A DNA stretch of 64,000 nt, from NCBI RefSeq assembly GCF_030005555.1, contig NZ_JASCQG010000002.1, forward strand, positions 1-64,000, in the 5' to 3' direction. Numbering within the stretch: position 1 is the stretch's first letter; every line of letters starts with the position of its first letter. This DNA is from Empedobacter sedimenti. Lineage in GTDB: Bacteria > Bacteroidota > Bacteroidia > Flavobacteriales > Weeksellaceae. Position numbers and translations under genes: made by a program. This document shows positions 43,867-52,360 of the stretch, in pieces. A model generated the notes under the pieces. That model searched no databases. It was not told the origin of the DNA and saw only the letters and a list, made by a program, of their open reading frames with translations.

Positions 43867-45660
43867 ATGTTTCCTAATAAGAAAAAACGTACAAAATTAA
43901 TTTATTCCGGAATGAAAAGAGTCATCCAATTGGTAATCTTAACAATTATTTTACCTATCGCTTCAAGAGCACAACAAATTTCTCCTCTATATAAAGATTC
44001 AATTCAGATGAAGTGTGTTGACGAAAAATATAATTCGATGTCATTAGACGAGAAAGTTGGTCAATTATTTATCGTTGCAGCCTATACTAATAGAGATTCA
44101 ATTCACGAAAATGATATTTTAAAATTAATTGAAAAAGAACACATCGGAGGATTAATTTTTATGCAAGATCAAGCGGCTCATCAAATTGAGTTGACGAATA
44201 AATTTCAATCCATTTCTAAAATTCCATTATTGATTGGTATGGATGCAGAATGGGGATTGGCAATGCGTTTGAAAGGTGTAGAACGTTTTCCTTGGAATAT
44301 GACGCTTGGCGCTTTGCGTGATAATAAAATGGTTTATCAAGTAGGGAAACAAATTGGTGTACAAGCTAACAGAATGGGCGTTCAGTTTAATTTTTCGCCT
44401 TCGGTTGATGTTAATGTTAATCCAAATAATCCAATTATTGGAAATCGTTCTTTTGGTTCAAATCCTGATCGCGTTGCAGATAAAGGAATTGCTTATATGG
44501 ACGGAATGCGCGCGCAAAACGTATTATCGTCTGCAAAACATTTTCCTGGACATGGAAATACAGACCAAGATTCGCACAAAACATTGCCTTTGATTCCAGA
44601 TAATAAAGCAGATTTAGAGAAATATCACATTGCACCTTTCAAAAAAATGATTGAAGCTGGTGTACAATCAATTATGGTGGCGCATCTAAATGTACCTGCT
44701 TTGGAGCCAGATGCTAAAATTCCATCTACTTTATCAAAGAATATTATTACAGATTATTTGAAAGGAGAGTTACAATTTAAAGGAATTGTAATTACAGATG
44801 CGTTGAATATGGATGGAGTAGCAAAAATGTTTCCTGCTGGTGATGTGGATTATAGAGCATTTGTAGCAGGAAATGATATTTTATTGTTTTCTCAAAATGT
44901 ACACGTTGGGAAACAAAAAATTATTGATGCAATAAATAAAGGTCAAATTTCTGAAGCGCGTTTAGAAGAAAGTGTGAAGAAAATTTTGATGGCGAAATAT
45001 ATCACAGGTTTAAATGAAATTAAAACTTTAAATCCTACAAATGTGTTAGAAGATTTGAATTCTCCTGAAAATTTAGCGTTAACAACTAAGATTTTTGAGA
45101 AAGCTTCGACGGTTGTAAAGAATGAACACAAACTATTACCAATTAAAAAATTGAATCAAAAAATAGCATTCGTTCCGCTTGAACAAACAGATTATGATCA
45201 ATTTTTGACACATTTACAAAAATATGCAAATGTTGAATTAGTAAAAATTTCAAATCCAAATCAAATCAATTTATTAAATGATTATGATGTGATTATTTCT
45301 GGAGCGTTTTTATCGAATGAAACGGTTTACAAACCATATAAATTGTCAGATAATTCGAAAGCAATTTTGAAAGCGTTACCAAAAGACAAAAAGAAAATCT
45401 TTTCGTTATTCACAAGTCCTTACGGTTTGAAAGATCTTGATTTATCAAATTTGGACGCAGTTACAGTTCATTATCAAAATACAAAAGATGCTCAAGCAGC
45501 GGCTGCACAAGTTATTTTTGGAGCAATTGATGCAGATGGAACGTTTCCTGTAGATATCAATCAAAATTTGAAAGAAGGACAAGGAATTGTAACAAAACAT
45601 ATCAAACGTTTAGGATTTACTTCGCCTGAAAATGTGAATTTAGGAAAAAAAAACTCTTAG
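43867..45660 (+). CDS. GH3 beta-N-acetylhexosaminidase domain protein (N-terminal half of a frameshifted fusion)
   Basis: The 597-residue protein has a membrane/signal segment at about 18-34 (an alternative ATG at 43912 begins directly at MKRVIQLVILTIILPI) and a glycoside hydrolase family 3 domain (about 50-400). AKHFPGHGNTDQDSHKTLP carries the catalytic His of NagZ-type enzymes and VITDALNMDGVA the nucleophile Asp, followed by a C-terminal GH3 domain to ~590. It cleaves terminal GlcNAc from cell-wall or chitin-type fragments. It stops six bases after an A9 run. Adding one base there joins it in frame to the serine hydrolase downstream, forming the ~975-residue GH3-beta-lactamase protein of related bacteria. 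Confidence 0.9.
   Translation: MFPNKKKRTKLIYSGMKRVIQLVILTIILPIASRAQQISPLYKDSIQMKCVDEKYNSMSLDEKVGQLFIVAAYTNRDSIHENDILKLIEKEHIGGLIFMQDQAAHQIELTNKFQSISKIPLLIGMDAEWGLAMRLKGVERFPWNMTLGALRDNKMVYQVGKQIGVQANRMGVQFNFSPSVDVNVNPNNPIIGNRSFGSNPDRVADKGIAYMDGMRAQNVLSSAKHFPGHGNTDQDSHKTLPLIPDNKADLEKYHIAPFKKMIEAGVQSIMVAHLNVPALEPDAKIPSTLSKNIITDYLKGELQFKGIVITDALNMDGVAKMFPAGDVDYRAFVAGNDILLFSQNVHVGKQKIIDAINKGQISEARLEESVKKILMAKYITGLNEIKTLNPTNVLEDLNSPENLALTTKIFEKASTVVKNEHKLLPIKKLNQKIAFVPLEQTDYDQFLTHLQKYANVELVKISNPNQINLLNDYDVIISGAFLSNETVYKPYKLSDNSKAILKALPKDKKKIFSLFTSPYGLKDLDLSNLDAVTVHYQNTKDAQAAAAQVIFGAIDADGTFPVDINQNLKEGQGIVTKHIKRLGFTSPENVNLGKKNS
45645..45653 (+). other. A9 homopolymer / -1 slippery site between GH3 and beta-lactamase halves
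   Basis: Nine A residues followed by C make the sequence A-AAA-AAC in the reading frame of the GH3 gene, with a TAG six bases further. A -1 slip, or one extra A, gives the continuous frame LLEIDKLAEEAIANHYTPGM leading into the serine hydrolase. It is either a sequencing/assembly error, a reversible homopolymer mutation or programmed frameshifting. Confidence 0.75.
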
Positions 45661-45710
45661 AAATAGATAAACTTGCAGAAGAAGCAATTGCAAATCATTA
45701 CACGCCTGGA

Positions 45711-46793
45711 ATGCAAATTTTAGTCGCTAAAGACGGGAAAATCGTGTATGATAAAAGCTTCGGAACACAAGATAAAAATTCTTCAAAAAAAGTGAAGTGG
45801 ACAGATTTATATGATGTCGCTTCGGTAACAAAGGTGACGGCGACGTTGCCTTTGTTGATGTTGGAGGTTAACGAAGGCAAGTTAAACCTCGATCAAACAA
45901 TTGGAGAAATTGATAATGATGCGAAGAACTCGAATAAATCTTCTTTAAAAGTTCGTGAAGTATTAGCGCATCAAGCCGGTCTTAAACCTTGGATTGGCTT
46001 TTATAATGAAACCGTCAATGTAAAAAATGCGCGATTATATTTAGATTTCTATTCGAGAAAGCAAGATGAAGAACATCAAATAAAAGTTACGGATAACATT
46101 TTTATCATCAATTCTATAAAAGATACGATTTATGAAGATATTTATAAATCTTCTTTAGGTCGTAAATCATACGAATATTCAGATTTAGGTTATTATATTT
46201 TCAAGAAGAAATTAGAAAAAGATTTTGGGAAAGATTTGAATCAACTAACGCAAGAGAAATTTTACCAATCATTGGGAATGTATCGCACAACGTTCAATCC
46301 AAAAGAAAAATTTAGTTTAGAAGATATTATTCCAACCGAATATGACAAAACATACAGAAATCAACTCGTTCATGGTTTTGTACACGATCAAGGAGCTGCA
46401 ATGATGGGCGGAATTGCTGGTCATGCTGGTTTATTTTCTAACTCGATTGATTTGGCAAAATTGATGCAAATGTATTTGAATGGAGGCGAATATGGTGATG
46501 AGGTTTATTTGAAGCCAGAAACGGTGGCGGAATTTACAAAACAACAATTCAAAGGGAATCATCGTGGAGCTGGCTTTGATAAAATGCAAACAACGTCTAA
46601 AATAGGTCCATCAGCCGAAAGTTTTGGTCATACAGGTTTTACAGGAACAATGGTTTGGGCTGATCCTAAATATAATATTGTGTATATTTTTCTTTCGAAT
46701 CGTGTCAATGAAACTGTTGAGCCAAATTATCTTTCCATTAAAAAAGTGCGAGAAAATATTCGACAAGTCATTTATGAAGCAATTTTACCTTAA
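45711..46793 (+). CDS. serine hydrolase (beta-lactamase class C-like), C-terminal half of the GH3 fusion
   Basis: The 360-residue domain has the class C/PBP-like motifs: SxxK in VASVTKVTATLPL, a Tyr motif YEYSDLGY (YSD in place of the usual YSN) and FGHTGFTG (HTG for KTG). No signal peptide precedes it. In frame, coding sequence begins just after the A9 run at 45653. As a separate protein it would therefore remain in the cytoplasm, which argues that it is normally the C-terminal part of the GH3 protein. Likely substrates are peptidoglycan or D-amino-acid peptides. The assigned ATG is only the first available one. Confidence 0.85.
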   Translation: MQILVAKDGKIVYDKSFGTQDKNSSKKVKWTDLYDVASVTKVTATLPLLMLEVNEGKLNLDQTIGEIDNDAKNSNKSSLKVREVLAHQAGLKPWIGFYNETVNVKNARLYLDFYSRKQDEEHQIKVTDNIFIINSIKDTIYEDIYKSSLGRKSYEYSDLGYYIFKKKLEKDFGKDLNQLTQEKFYQSLGMYRTTFNPKEKFSLEDIIPTEYDKTYRNQLVHGFVHDQGAAMMGGIAGHAGLFSNSIDLAKLMQMYLNGGEYGDEVYLKPETVAEFTKQQFKGNHRGAGFDKMQTTSKIGPSAESFGHTGFTGTMVWADPKYNIVYIFLSNRVNETVEPNYLSIKKVRENIRQVIYEAILP

Positions 46794-46798
46794 ATTTG
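46791..46798 (+). promoter_or_regulatory. -7 box for bshA
   Basis: TAAATTTG overlaps the stop codon of the previous gene (TAA 46791-46793) and lies 18 bases before the bshA ATG, so bshA probably has its own promoter. Confidence 0.5.
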
Positions 46799-46816
46799 TC
46801 TAAATAAAAATCGCAA

Positions 46817-47953
46817 ATGAAAATAGGAATTGTATGCTACCCAACTTACGGAGGAAGTGGGATTGTGGCAACAGAACTGGGAATGGATTTAGCGGAAAAA
46901 GGTCATGAAGTACATTTTTTTAGCACAAATGTTCCTGCGAGATTAAACATCAAATTACCAAATATATACTTTCATCGAATTCATGTCGAAACGTATCCAT
47001 TGTTTCAATATCAGCCATATGATTTGGCGTTGAGTACAATTTTGTATGATAAAGTTTTGCATTACGAATTAGATTTGGTTCATGTACATTATGCGATTCC
47101 GCATGCGTATGCAGCGTATTTTACGAAGCAAATGTTGGCGCGAAAAGGCTATAAATTACCAATTGTAACAACCTTACACGGAACGGATATTACATTGGTA
47201 GGGAAACATCCTGTGTATAAAACGGCTGTTGAATTTTCGATCAACGAATCTGATGCTGTAACATCGGTTTCTGAAAGTTTGAAACAAGATACGCTTTGTG
47301 CATTTGACATTACAAATGAGATAAAAGTAATTCCAAACTTTATTGATAACGAACAATTTTCTCCAGAAAAATATGTGTGTTGTAGAGCGAATTTAGCTCA
47401 ACCAAAGGAGAAAGTAATTTTACATACGTCTAACTTAAGAAAAGTAAAACGCATTCAGGATGTAATTGGTACATTTAATTTGATCCAGAAACAAATTCCG
47501 TCAAAGCTGATTATTGCTGGAGAAGGTCCTGAATGGGAACTAGCAGATCAAATGATTCAAGATTTAGGCATTCAAGATAAAGTAAAAAGTCTAGGTATGG
47601 TAAGTGACTTGAATGATGTTTTGAAAGCCGCAGATTTATTCCTTTTACCATCTGAACAAGAAAGTTTTGGTTTGGCAGCGCTTGAAGCAATGGCAGCAAG
47701 TGTTCCTGTTATATCATCAAATGCAGGTGGAATTCCAGAAGTAAATATTGATGGTGTGACAGGTTTTGTTTGTCCAGTTGGAGATGTCGAAATGATGGCA
47801 GAAAAAGCAATTTATATCTTAGAAGACGACAAGCGTTTGGCAGAATTTAGTTATCAAGCAAAAGAACAAGCAATACGATTTGATAAAACAGCAATTCTTC
47901 CGCAATATGAAGAACTTTATCGCAAAGTTATCGCAAAATCTAAAATCGGGTAA
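46817..47953 (+). CDS. bshA: N-acetyl-alpha-D-glucosaminyl L-malate synthase BshA
   Basis: The 378-residue GT4-family glycosyltransferase begins [20 protein letters not shown], the family opening with the donor-binding glycine loop. It has [13 protein letters not shown], the UDP-binding E-x7-E region [19 protein letters not shown], and SNAGGIPEV. It makes GlcNAc-malate, the first step in bacillithiol synthesis. Bacillithiol is the low-molecular-weight thiol of Firmicutes and many Bacteroidota. The match to the BshA N-terminus is close, and the length is normal. No bshB or bshC lies beside it. A terminator begins within the stop codon. Confidence 0.95.
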   Translation: MKIGIVCYPTYGGSGIVATELGMDLAEKGHEVHFFSTNVPARLNIKLPNIYFHRIHVETYPLFQYQPYDLALSTILYDKVLHYELDLVHVHYAIPHAYAAYFTKQMLARKGYKLPIVTTLHGTDITLVGKHPVYKTAVEFSINESDAVTSVSESLKQDTLCAFDITNEIKVIPNFIDNEQFSPEKYVCCRANLAQPKEKVILHTSNLRKVKRIQDVIGTFNLIQKQIPSKLIIAGEGPEWELADQMIQDLGIQDKVKSLGMVSDLNDVLKAADLFLLPSEQESFGLAALEAMAASVPVISSNAGGIPEVNIDGVTGFVCPVGDVEMMAEKAIYILEDDKRLAEFSYQAKEQAIRFDKTAILPQYEELYRKVIAKSKIG

Positions 47954-47967
47954 ATCCCGATTTTTTA
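47942..47967 (+). terminator. intrinsic terminator
   Basis: Stem AAAATCGGG / CCCGATTTT with loop TAAAT, starting within the last codons of bshA and followed by T residues. Confidence 0.85.
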
Positions 47968-48007
47968 TTATCATAAACCTTTATTGAAAAACTGACAATA
48001 CATTTTA

Positions 48008-48023
48008 TTGGCACAACGTTTGT
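48008..48023 (+). promoter_or_regulatory. sigma-54-like -24/-12 element upstream of lon (tentative)
   Basis: TTGGCACAACGTTTGT has GG and G(T) ten bases apart and resembles the RpoN consensus TGGCAC-N5-TTGC, with GT in place of GC. The predicted start is about 110 bases before lon. A second inverted repeat with arms around GTCAGT/ACTGAC follows at 48100-48124. Confidence 0.35.
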
Positions 48024-48145
48024 CTTATTTATACTCGCTTTTCTAAATGCTTCAAACAAGAACTATATCCTAGTTTTTCTGGTATTATGAAAAGCTTTCG
48101 TCAGTTAAAAATAGTTTTACTGACACTTTGAACGTATAAAAAATT

Positions 48146-50584
48146 ATGAACATAGACAATTTGTCATTAGCACAAGTAATGGAAGAAGAAATCGAATTAA
48201 TTCCTTTGATGAGTAAAGACGAAGAAAGCAAGCTGAGCAAGCAAGATATTTCTTCGGTATTGCCTATTTTATCGTTAAGAAACACTGTCTTATTCCCGGG
48301 TGTGGTTGCGCCAATTACCGCGGGTAGAGATAAATCTATACAACTTTTAACACAAGCTTATAAAGAAGATCGCATTATTGGAGTGCTTTCGCAGAAAGAA
48401 ATTGCTGTGGAAGATCCTACACAAGACGATTTGTATACAGTTGGTACAGTTGCGAAAATCATGCGAATGATAAAGTTGCCAGATGGAAACATTACGGTGA
48501 TTTTACAAGGGATGAAACGCTTCAAAGTCAAAGAATTTGTCACAGATGATCCTTATTTCAAGGCTGAAGTAGAAATTTTGACAGAAAAAGTTCCGACTTC
48601 ACGCAACAAAGAGTATCCAATAATTATAGAGTCGATTAGAGATTTAGCTTTTCAGATTGTAGAAGAAAATCCGATGTTGCCTTCAGAAGCTGCAGGAGCG
48701 ATAAAAAGCATCGAAAGTAACACGTTTTTAATCAACTTTGTCGCGTCTAATTTGACGTTGAGTTTAGATGAAAAACAGTTGTTGTTAGAGATTTCTGATA
48801 TGAAACTTCGCGCAATGGAAGTGATGCGTTTTATGAATGTTGAGCTTCAGAAATTGGAGTTGAAAAATACAATTCAGAATAAAGTTCGCAAAGAATTAGA
48901 TCAACAACAAAAAGAATATTTCTTGAATCAACAAATCAAATCGATTCAAGAGGAGTTGGGAGGAAATTCGACAGAAGAAGAAATCAATGAAATGCGCAAA
49001 CGTGCTTTAACGAAAAGTTGGAGCGAAGATGTAGCCAATCATTTTGATAAAGAAATTAATCGTCTTTCTCGTCTAAATCCGCAAATGCCAGAACATAATA
49101 TTCAGCGCAATTACCTTGAATTTATGTTGGATTTACCTTGGAATACCTTAACGAAAGATAACTTTGATATCAAGAATGCAAAGAAAATTTTAGATCATGA
49201 TCATTATGGTTTAGAAGATGTGAAAGAACGTATTTTGGAGCATCTTGCAGTCTTGAAATTGAAAGGAGATATGCGTTCGCCAATTCTTTGTTTATATGGA
49301 CCTCCAGGTGTTGGTAAAACATCGTTGGGGAAATCTATTTCAGAAGCGATTGGACGAAAATATGTACGTATGTCGTTGGGTGGTTTACATGATGAATCTG
49401 AGATTCGTGGTCACCGTAAAACTTATATAGGAGCGATGCCAGGACGTATTTTACAATCAATCAAAAAATCTGAATCTTCGAATCCAGTTTTTGTTTTAGA
49501 TGAGATTGATAAAATGACAGCGAGTGCACATGGAGATCCTTCATCAGCAATGTTAGAGGTTTTAGATCCTGAGCAAAATTCAACTTTTTATGATAATTTC
49601 TTAGAAATTGGCTACGATTTATCGAAAGTATTTTTCATTGCGACAGCCAATAATATTGGAGATATTCCAAGTCCGTTGCGCGATCGTATGGAGATGATTA
49701 ATATTGCAGGTTATACAATAGAGGAGAAATCTGAAATCGTAAAACGTCACCTTTTACCAAAACAATTAACAGAACATGGCTTAAAAGAGAAAGATGTTGT
49801 GTTAGGTAAAAAAGAAATCGAATATTTGATTACGGGTTATACGCGCGAATCTGGTGTTCGTAAATTGAATCAAAAAGTTGCAAAATTAGTTCGTTCGGCT
49901 GCAAAACATATTGCGTTGGAAGAAGAATTTAATGCTAAATATTCAATCGAAGATATTTCGAAAATCTTAGGACCTTCAATCACGCCAGATCAATATGAGA
50001 ACAATGAAGTTCCGGGTGTTGTGGTTGGTTTAGCTTGGACAAGTGTTGGAGGAGATATTTTGTTTATCGAATCTATTTTATCTAAAGCGAAAAATGGTGG
50101 ACTTTCGATTACAGGAAATTTAGGAACTGTGATGAAAGAATCTGCGACAATTGCGTTAGAATATATCAAAGCGCATGCGGATGAGTTAGGTATTAAACCA
50201 GAAGTTTTCGAGAATTATAAAGTTCATATTCACGTGCCAGAAGGAGCAACACCAAAAGATGGACCATCTGCCGGAATTACAATGTTGACGTCTTTGGTTT
50301 CGTCTTTTACACAACGTAAAGTGAAAGCAAAATTGGCGATGACAGGTGAAATTACACTTCGTGGAAAAGTTTTACCAGTTGGCGGAATTAAAGAGAAAAT
50401 TTTGGCGGCAAAACGTGCAAATATCAAAGAGATTATTTTGTGCGAAGACAACCGAAAAGATATCGAAGAAATTAAAGCAGAATATGTGAAAGGAATGACT
50501 TTTCATTTTGTAAAAGAAATGAAAGAAGTTTTAGACATTGCTTTAACAAATCAAAAAGTAAAAGGAGCAAAGGTTTTGGATTAG
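48146..50584 (+). CDS. lon: ATP-dependent protease Lon
   Basis: The 812-residue protein has the LON substrate-binding domain (about 30-235), a coiled coil (QQKEYFLNQQIKSIQEELGG), the AAA+ module with Walker A YGPPGVGKTSLGKSI (about 385) and Walker B PVFVLDEIDKM. The C-terminal serine protease domain has catalytic PKDGPSAGITM (Ser near 710) and GGIKEKILAA (Lys near 753). It degrades misfolded and regulatory proteins in the cytoplasm. The upstream region has a sigma-54-like box and an inverted repeat, suggesting stress regulation. A strong terminator follows. Confidence 0.97.
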   Translation: MNIDNLSLAQVMEEEIELIPLMSKDEESKLSKQDISSVLPILSLRNTVLFPGVVAPITAGRDKSIQLLTQAYKEDRIIGVLSQKEIAVEDPTQDDLYTVGTVAKIMRMIKLPDGNITVILQGMKRFKVKEFVTDDPYFKAEVEILTEKVPTSRNKEYPIIIESIRDLAFQIVEENPMLPSEAAGAIKSIESNTFLINFVASNLTLSLDEKQLLLEISDMKLRAMEVMRFMNVELQKLELKNTIQNKVRKELDQQQKEYFLNQQIKSIQEELGGNSTEEEINEMRKRALTKSWSEDVANHFDKEINRLSRLNPQMPEHNIQRNYLEFMLDLPWNTLTKDNFDIKNAKKILDHDHYGLEDVKERILEHLAVLKLKGDMRSPILCLYGPPGVGKTSLGKSISEAIGRKYVRMSLGGLHDESEIRGHRKTYIGAMPGRILQSIKKSESSNPVFVLDEIDKMTASAHGDPSSAMLEVLDPEQNSTFYDNFLEIGYDLSKVFFIATANNIGDIPSPLRDRMEMINIAGYTIEEKSEIVKRHLLPKQLTEHGLKEKDVVLGKKEIEYLITGYTRESGVRKLNQKVAKLVRSAAKHIALEEEFNAKYSIEDISKILGPSITPDQYENNEVPGVVVGLAWTSVGGDILFIESILSKAKNGGLSITGNLGTVMKESATIALEYIKAHADELGIKPEVFENYKVHIHVPEGATPKDGPSAGITMLTSLVSSFTQRKVKAKLAMTGEITLRGKVLPVGGIKEKILAAKRANIKEIILCEDNRKDIEEIKAEYVKGMTFHFVKEMKEVLDIALTNQKVKGAKVLD

Positions 50585-50604
50585 TCTGAAATCTTCTCAA
50601 AACT

Positions 50605-50637
50605 AAAAAAGGAACTCAATTAGAGTTCCTTTTTTTG
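50605..50637. terminator. bidirectional terminator between lon and the GIY-YIG gene
   Basis: Stem AAAAAAGGAACTC / GAGTTCCTTTTTTT, loop AATTA. Confidence 0.9.
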
Positions 50638-50641
50638 TATG

Positions 50642-50923
50642 TTATAAAATATTAATATCTTTTAAATTAAGATTTTTAGATTTAATCAAATTGATTTTCC
50701 ATTCTCGTTTCCAGTTTTTTAATTGTTTTTCTCTTAAAATAGCTTGGCTAATTGAAGTAAATTCTTCAAAATAAATTAGTGATTTTAGATTGTATTTTTG
50801 AGTGAAAATTGAACCCATTCCTTCTTTATGAGATTCTATTCTTTTAACTAAATTGTTTGTAACTCCAATATAGAAAACAGTTCGATATTTGTTTGTAAGT
50901 ATATAAACATAATATATTTTCAT
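50642..50923 (-). CDS. GIY-YIG nuclease family protein
   Basis: The 93-residue protein has the complete GIY-YIG fold: YYVYILTNKYRTVFYIGVT supplies the (G)IY and YIG strands, NLVKRIESH the catalytic Arg region, and ILREKQLKNWKREWK the Glu-containing helix. It is one of the stand-alone small members (UPF0213-like), which are common in Bacteroidota and of unknown role. The start lies 13 bases from a palindrome and 24 bases from a hairpin repeat. The gene is flanked on the other side by the lon terminator, so it forms a compact gene-plus-repeat unit. Confidence 0.9.
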   Translation of the reverse strand: MKIYYVYILTNKYRTVFYIGVTNNLVKRIESHKEGMGSIFTQKYNLKSLIYFEEFTSISQAILREKQLKNWKREWKINLIKSKNLNLKDINIL

Positions 50924-50935
50924 GACAAATCCTTA

Positions 50936-50970
50936 CACATAATGTGATCCTGAAACGAGTTCAGGATGAC
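50936..50970 (-). repeat. hairpin repeat A (palindrome plus 8-bp stem)
   Basis: On the minus strand GTCATCCTGAACTCGTTTC begins the element; the stem is ATCCTGAA / TTCAGGAT with a 5-base loop. It is preceded by a second palindrome, CACATAATGTG (50936-50946). It lies just upstream of the GIY-YIG start codon and is the inverted partner of repeat B. Confidence 0.75.
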
Positions 50971-51018
50971 TTTGTTATAAAAACTAATTTAGTTATTAAT
51001 AATGATAAAAAAGAAAAT

Positions 51019-51046
51019 GTCAAGCTGAATTCATTTCAGCTTCGCG
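51019..51046 (+). repeat. hairpin repeat B, inverted partner of repeat A
   Basis: GTCAAGCTGAATTCATTTC begins the element; the stem is AAGCTGAA / TTCAGCTT with a 5-base loop. It aligns with repeat A, with two positions changed on both arms so that pairing is kept. Confidence 0.75.
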
Positions 51047-51049
51047 TCA

Positions 51050-51100
51050 AGAAAGTATAAAAAAGGAGCTAAATTTTTTAGCTCCTTTTTTATACTTTCT
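51050..51100. terminator. long perfect hairpin / bidirectional terminator
   Basis: Two 24-base arms (51050-51073 and 51077-51100) are exact reverse complements around a 3-base loop. The core AAAAAAGGAGCTAAA / TTTAGCTCCTTTTTT has runs suited to termination. It follows the minus-strand barrel gene's stop and is unusually long for a terminator. Confidence 0.8.
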
Positions 51101-51110
51101 ATTCTTAACC

Positions 51111-51797
51111 CTACTTTATCTTATAAGCAATTCCCCAAAAAATAGGCATATTAAATGGTCCATTGTATTTTCCATAACCAGGAATAACCAAAGGATCAAT
51201 TCCTTGATCTTTTTTACCACCAATATAAGCTGCAGGATGCAAAGCTAATTCACCATAAAAATTCTTGAAAATCTCTACACGTCCACCAACAACAGCTTCT
51301 ATCCAATAACTGCTTACACTTGCTTTTGGCAAACTTCCTGTTCCTGTAATCTCATTAGATTGTAAATCTCTAATCGGATAACTATTGATGGTTTGCGAAT
51401 ATTTAGAATAAGCAATTCGTCCACCAATGTAAATTCCGTTCGAATGGTTGTCTACATCTTGCGTTACAAACCAGTTTGCACCAAGCTTTGCAAAAACGCC
51501 ATCAACATCAACATTCCAATTAATTTCATTGAACTTATTTTTTTCTATTCCAGCTTCTACAACGGCATGCCACTTATTATTGATTTGATAAGAAGCATAA
51601 GCGCTTGCGCCTTTTTTATCATTAAAAGCAGAAACAATTGGATTAAATAAATCTACTCCCACAAAAATATCGTGATACTTTTTCTTCGGAATAGAATCTG
51701 AAACAGAAACTTTTGTCGAATCTGTTTTATTTTCTTGCGCGAAACTAAAACTAGTTACGAGGATCAGCAAAAAGCTTAATAATAGTCGTTGAGCCAT
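51111..51797 (-). CDS. DUF6048-like outer membrane protein
   Basis: The 228-residue protein has a signal peptide (MAQRLLLSFLLILVTSFSFA), a Lys/Ser-rich linker (TDSTKVSVSDSIPKKKYHDI) and an amphipathic beta-strand pattern (IFVGVDLFNPI, AYASYQINNKWHAVVEAGIE, GIYIGGRIAYSKYS) ending IFWGIAYKIK, as in small outer-membrane barrels. I associate this with DUF6048, found next to DUF6452 and rlmD in flavobacteria; the name is moderately certain. Its start overlaps the preceding gene by 47 bases, so translation is probably coupled. Confidence 0.75.
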   Translation of the reverse strand: MAQRLLLSFLLILVTSFSFAQENKTDSTKVSVSDSIPKKKYHDIFVGVDLFNPIVSAFNDKKGASAYASYQINNKWHAVVEAGIEKNKFNEINWNVDVDGVFAKLGANWFVTQDVDNHSNGIYIGGRIAYSKYSQTINSYPIRDLQSNEITGTGSLPKASVSSYWIEAVVGGRVEIFKNFYGELALHPAAYIGGKKDQGIDPLVIPGYGKYNGPFNMPIFWGIAYKIK

Positions 51798-52344
51798 CTT
51801 TAATTTCAGTATTTACAGTTTCTATATTTTTTATCCAATTGGTATTACCATTTCGTTTTACTAATTCTACTTTTGTTCCAGAAAAAGTAATTCCAAATCC
51901 ACAAGCTTTTGATGTGTAACTGTTTGATATTGCATCGTATGTTAATACCAAGACATCTCTTTTAGCTCTTTTAACACTAATGATTTTATCTTTATTAATA
52001 GAATCTCTAACGTAAACATCACGACCTTGAGCAACTTTATAAATCATTTTTTTGTATTTATTGTTGCGCAATGCCATCCCAAAAGTTGTTTTGTTTTGGA
52101 CATTTCCTGAATCTACTTTTATCGTATCTGTTGGTAAATTTTTGATTGTATCAGCTAAACGATAAGACCAATAATAGATTGTATCTTCTAATTTAGTTGT
52201 TGTACCAGTATAATACATATCAGTAACCAAGCGCGGTACTTCACCTTCGTCTGTACAAATATCATCATCTTCACAGCTATAGAATGCTAAAGCAACGATA
52301 GAAGCAAAAATTGAATAAGTTAGAAAACGTTGAATATTTTTCAT
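51751..52344 (-). CDS. DUF6452-like envelope protein
   Basis: The 197-residue protein starts with a signal peptide of lipoprotein type: lipobox-like ALAFYSC around residue 24, followed by EDDDICTDEG, which is the usual acidic region after the acylated cysteine in Bacteroidota surface lipoproteins. The rest is strand-rich (KTTFGMALRNNKYKKMIYKV, DVLVLTYDAISNSYTSKACG). It overlaps the DUF6048-like gene and follows rlmD by 16 bases, so the three form an operon. Function unknown. Confidence 0.75.
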   Translation of the reverse strand: MKNIQRFLTYSIFASIVALAFYSCEDDDICTDEGEVPRLVTDMYYTGTTTKLEDTIYYWSYRLADTIKNLPTDTIKVDSGNVQNKTTFGMALRNNKYKKMIYKVAQGRDVYVRDSINKDKIISVKRAKRDVLVLTYDAISNSYTSKACGFGITFSGTKVELVKRNGNTNWIKNIETVNTEIKDGSTTIIKLFADPRN

Positions 52345-52360
52345 TTTTTTGGATTGAATT

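Noticed and set aside
45661-45710. Independent start for the serine hydrolase between 45661 and 45710
   Set aside because: The in-frame sequence here is coding-like and continuous with the GH3 part; the ATG at 45711 is internal to the conserved N-terminus and has no signal peptide.
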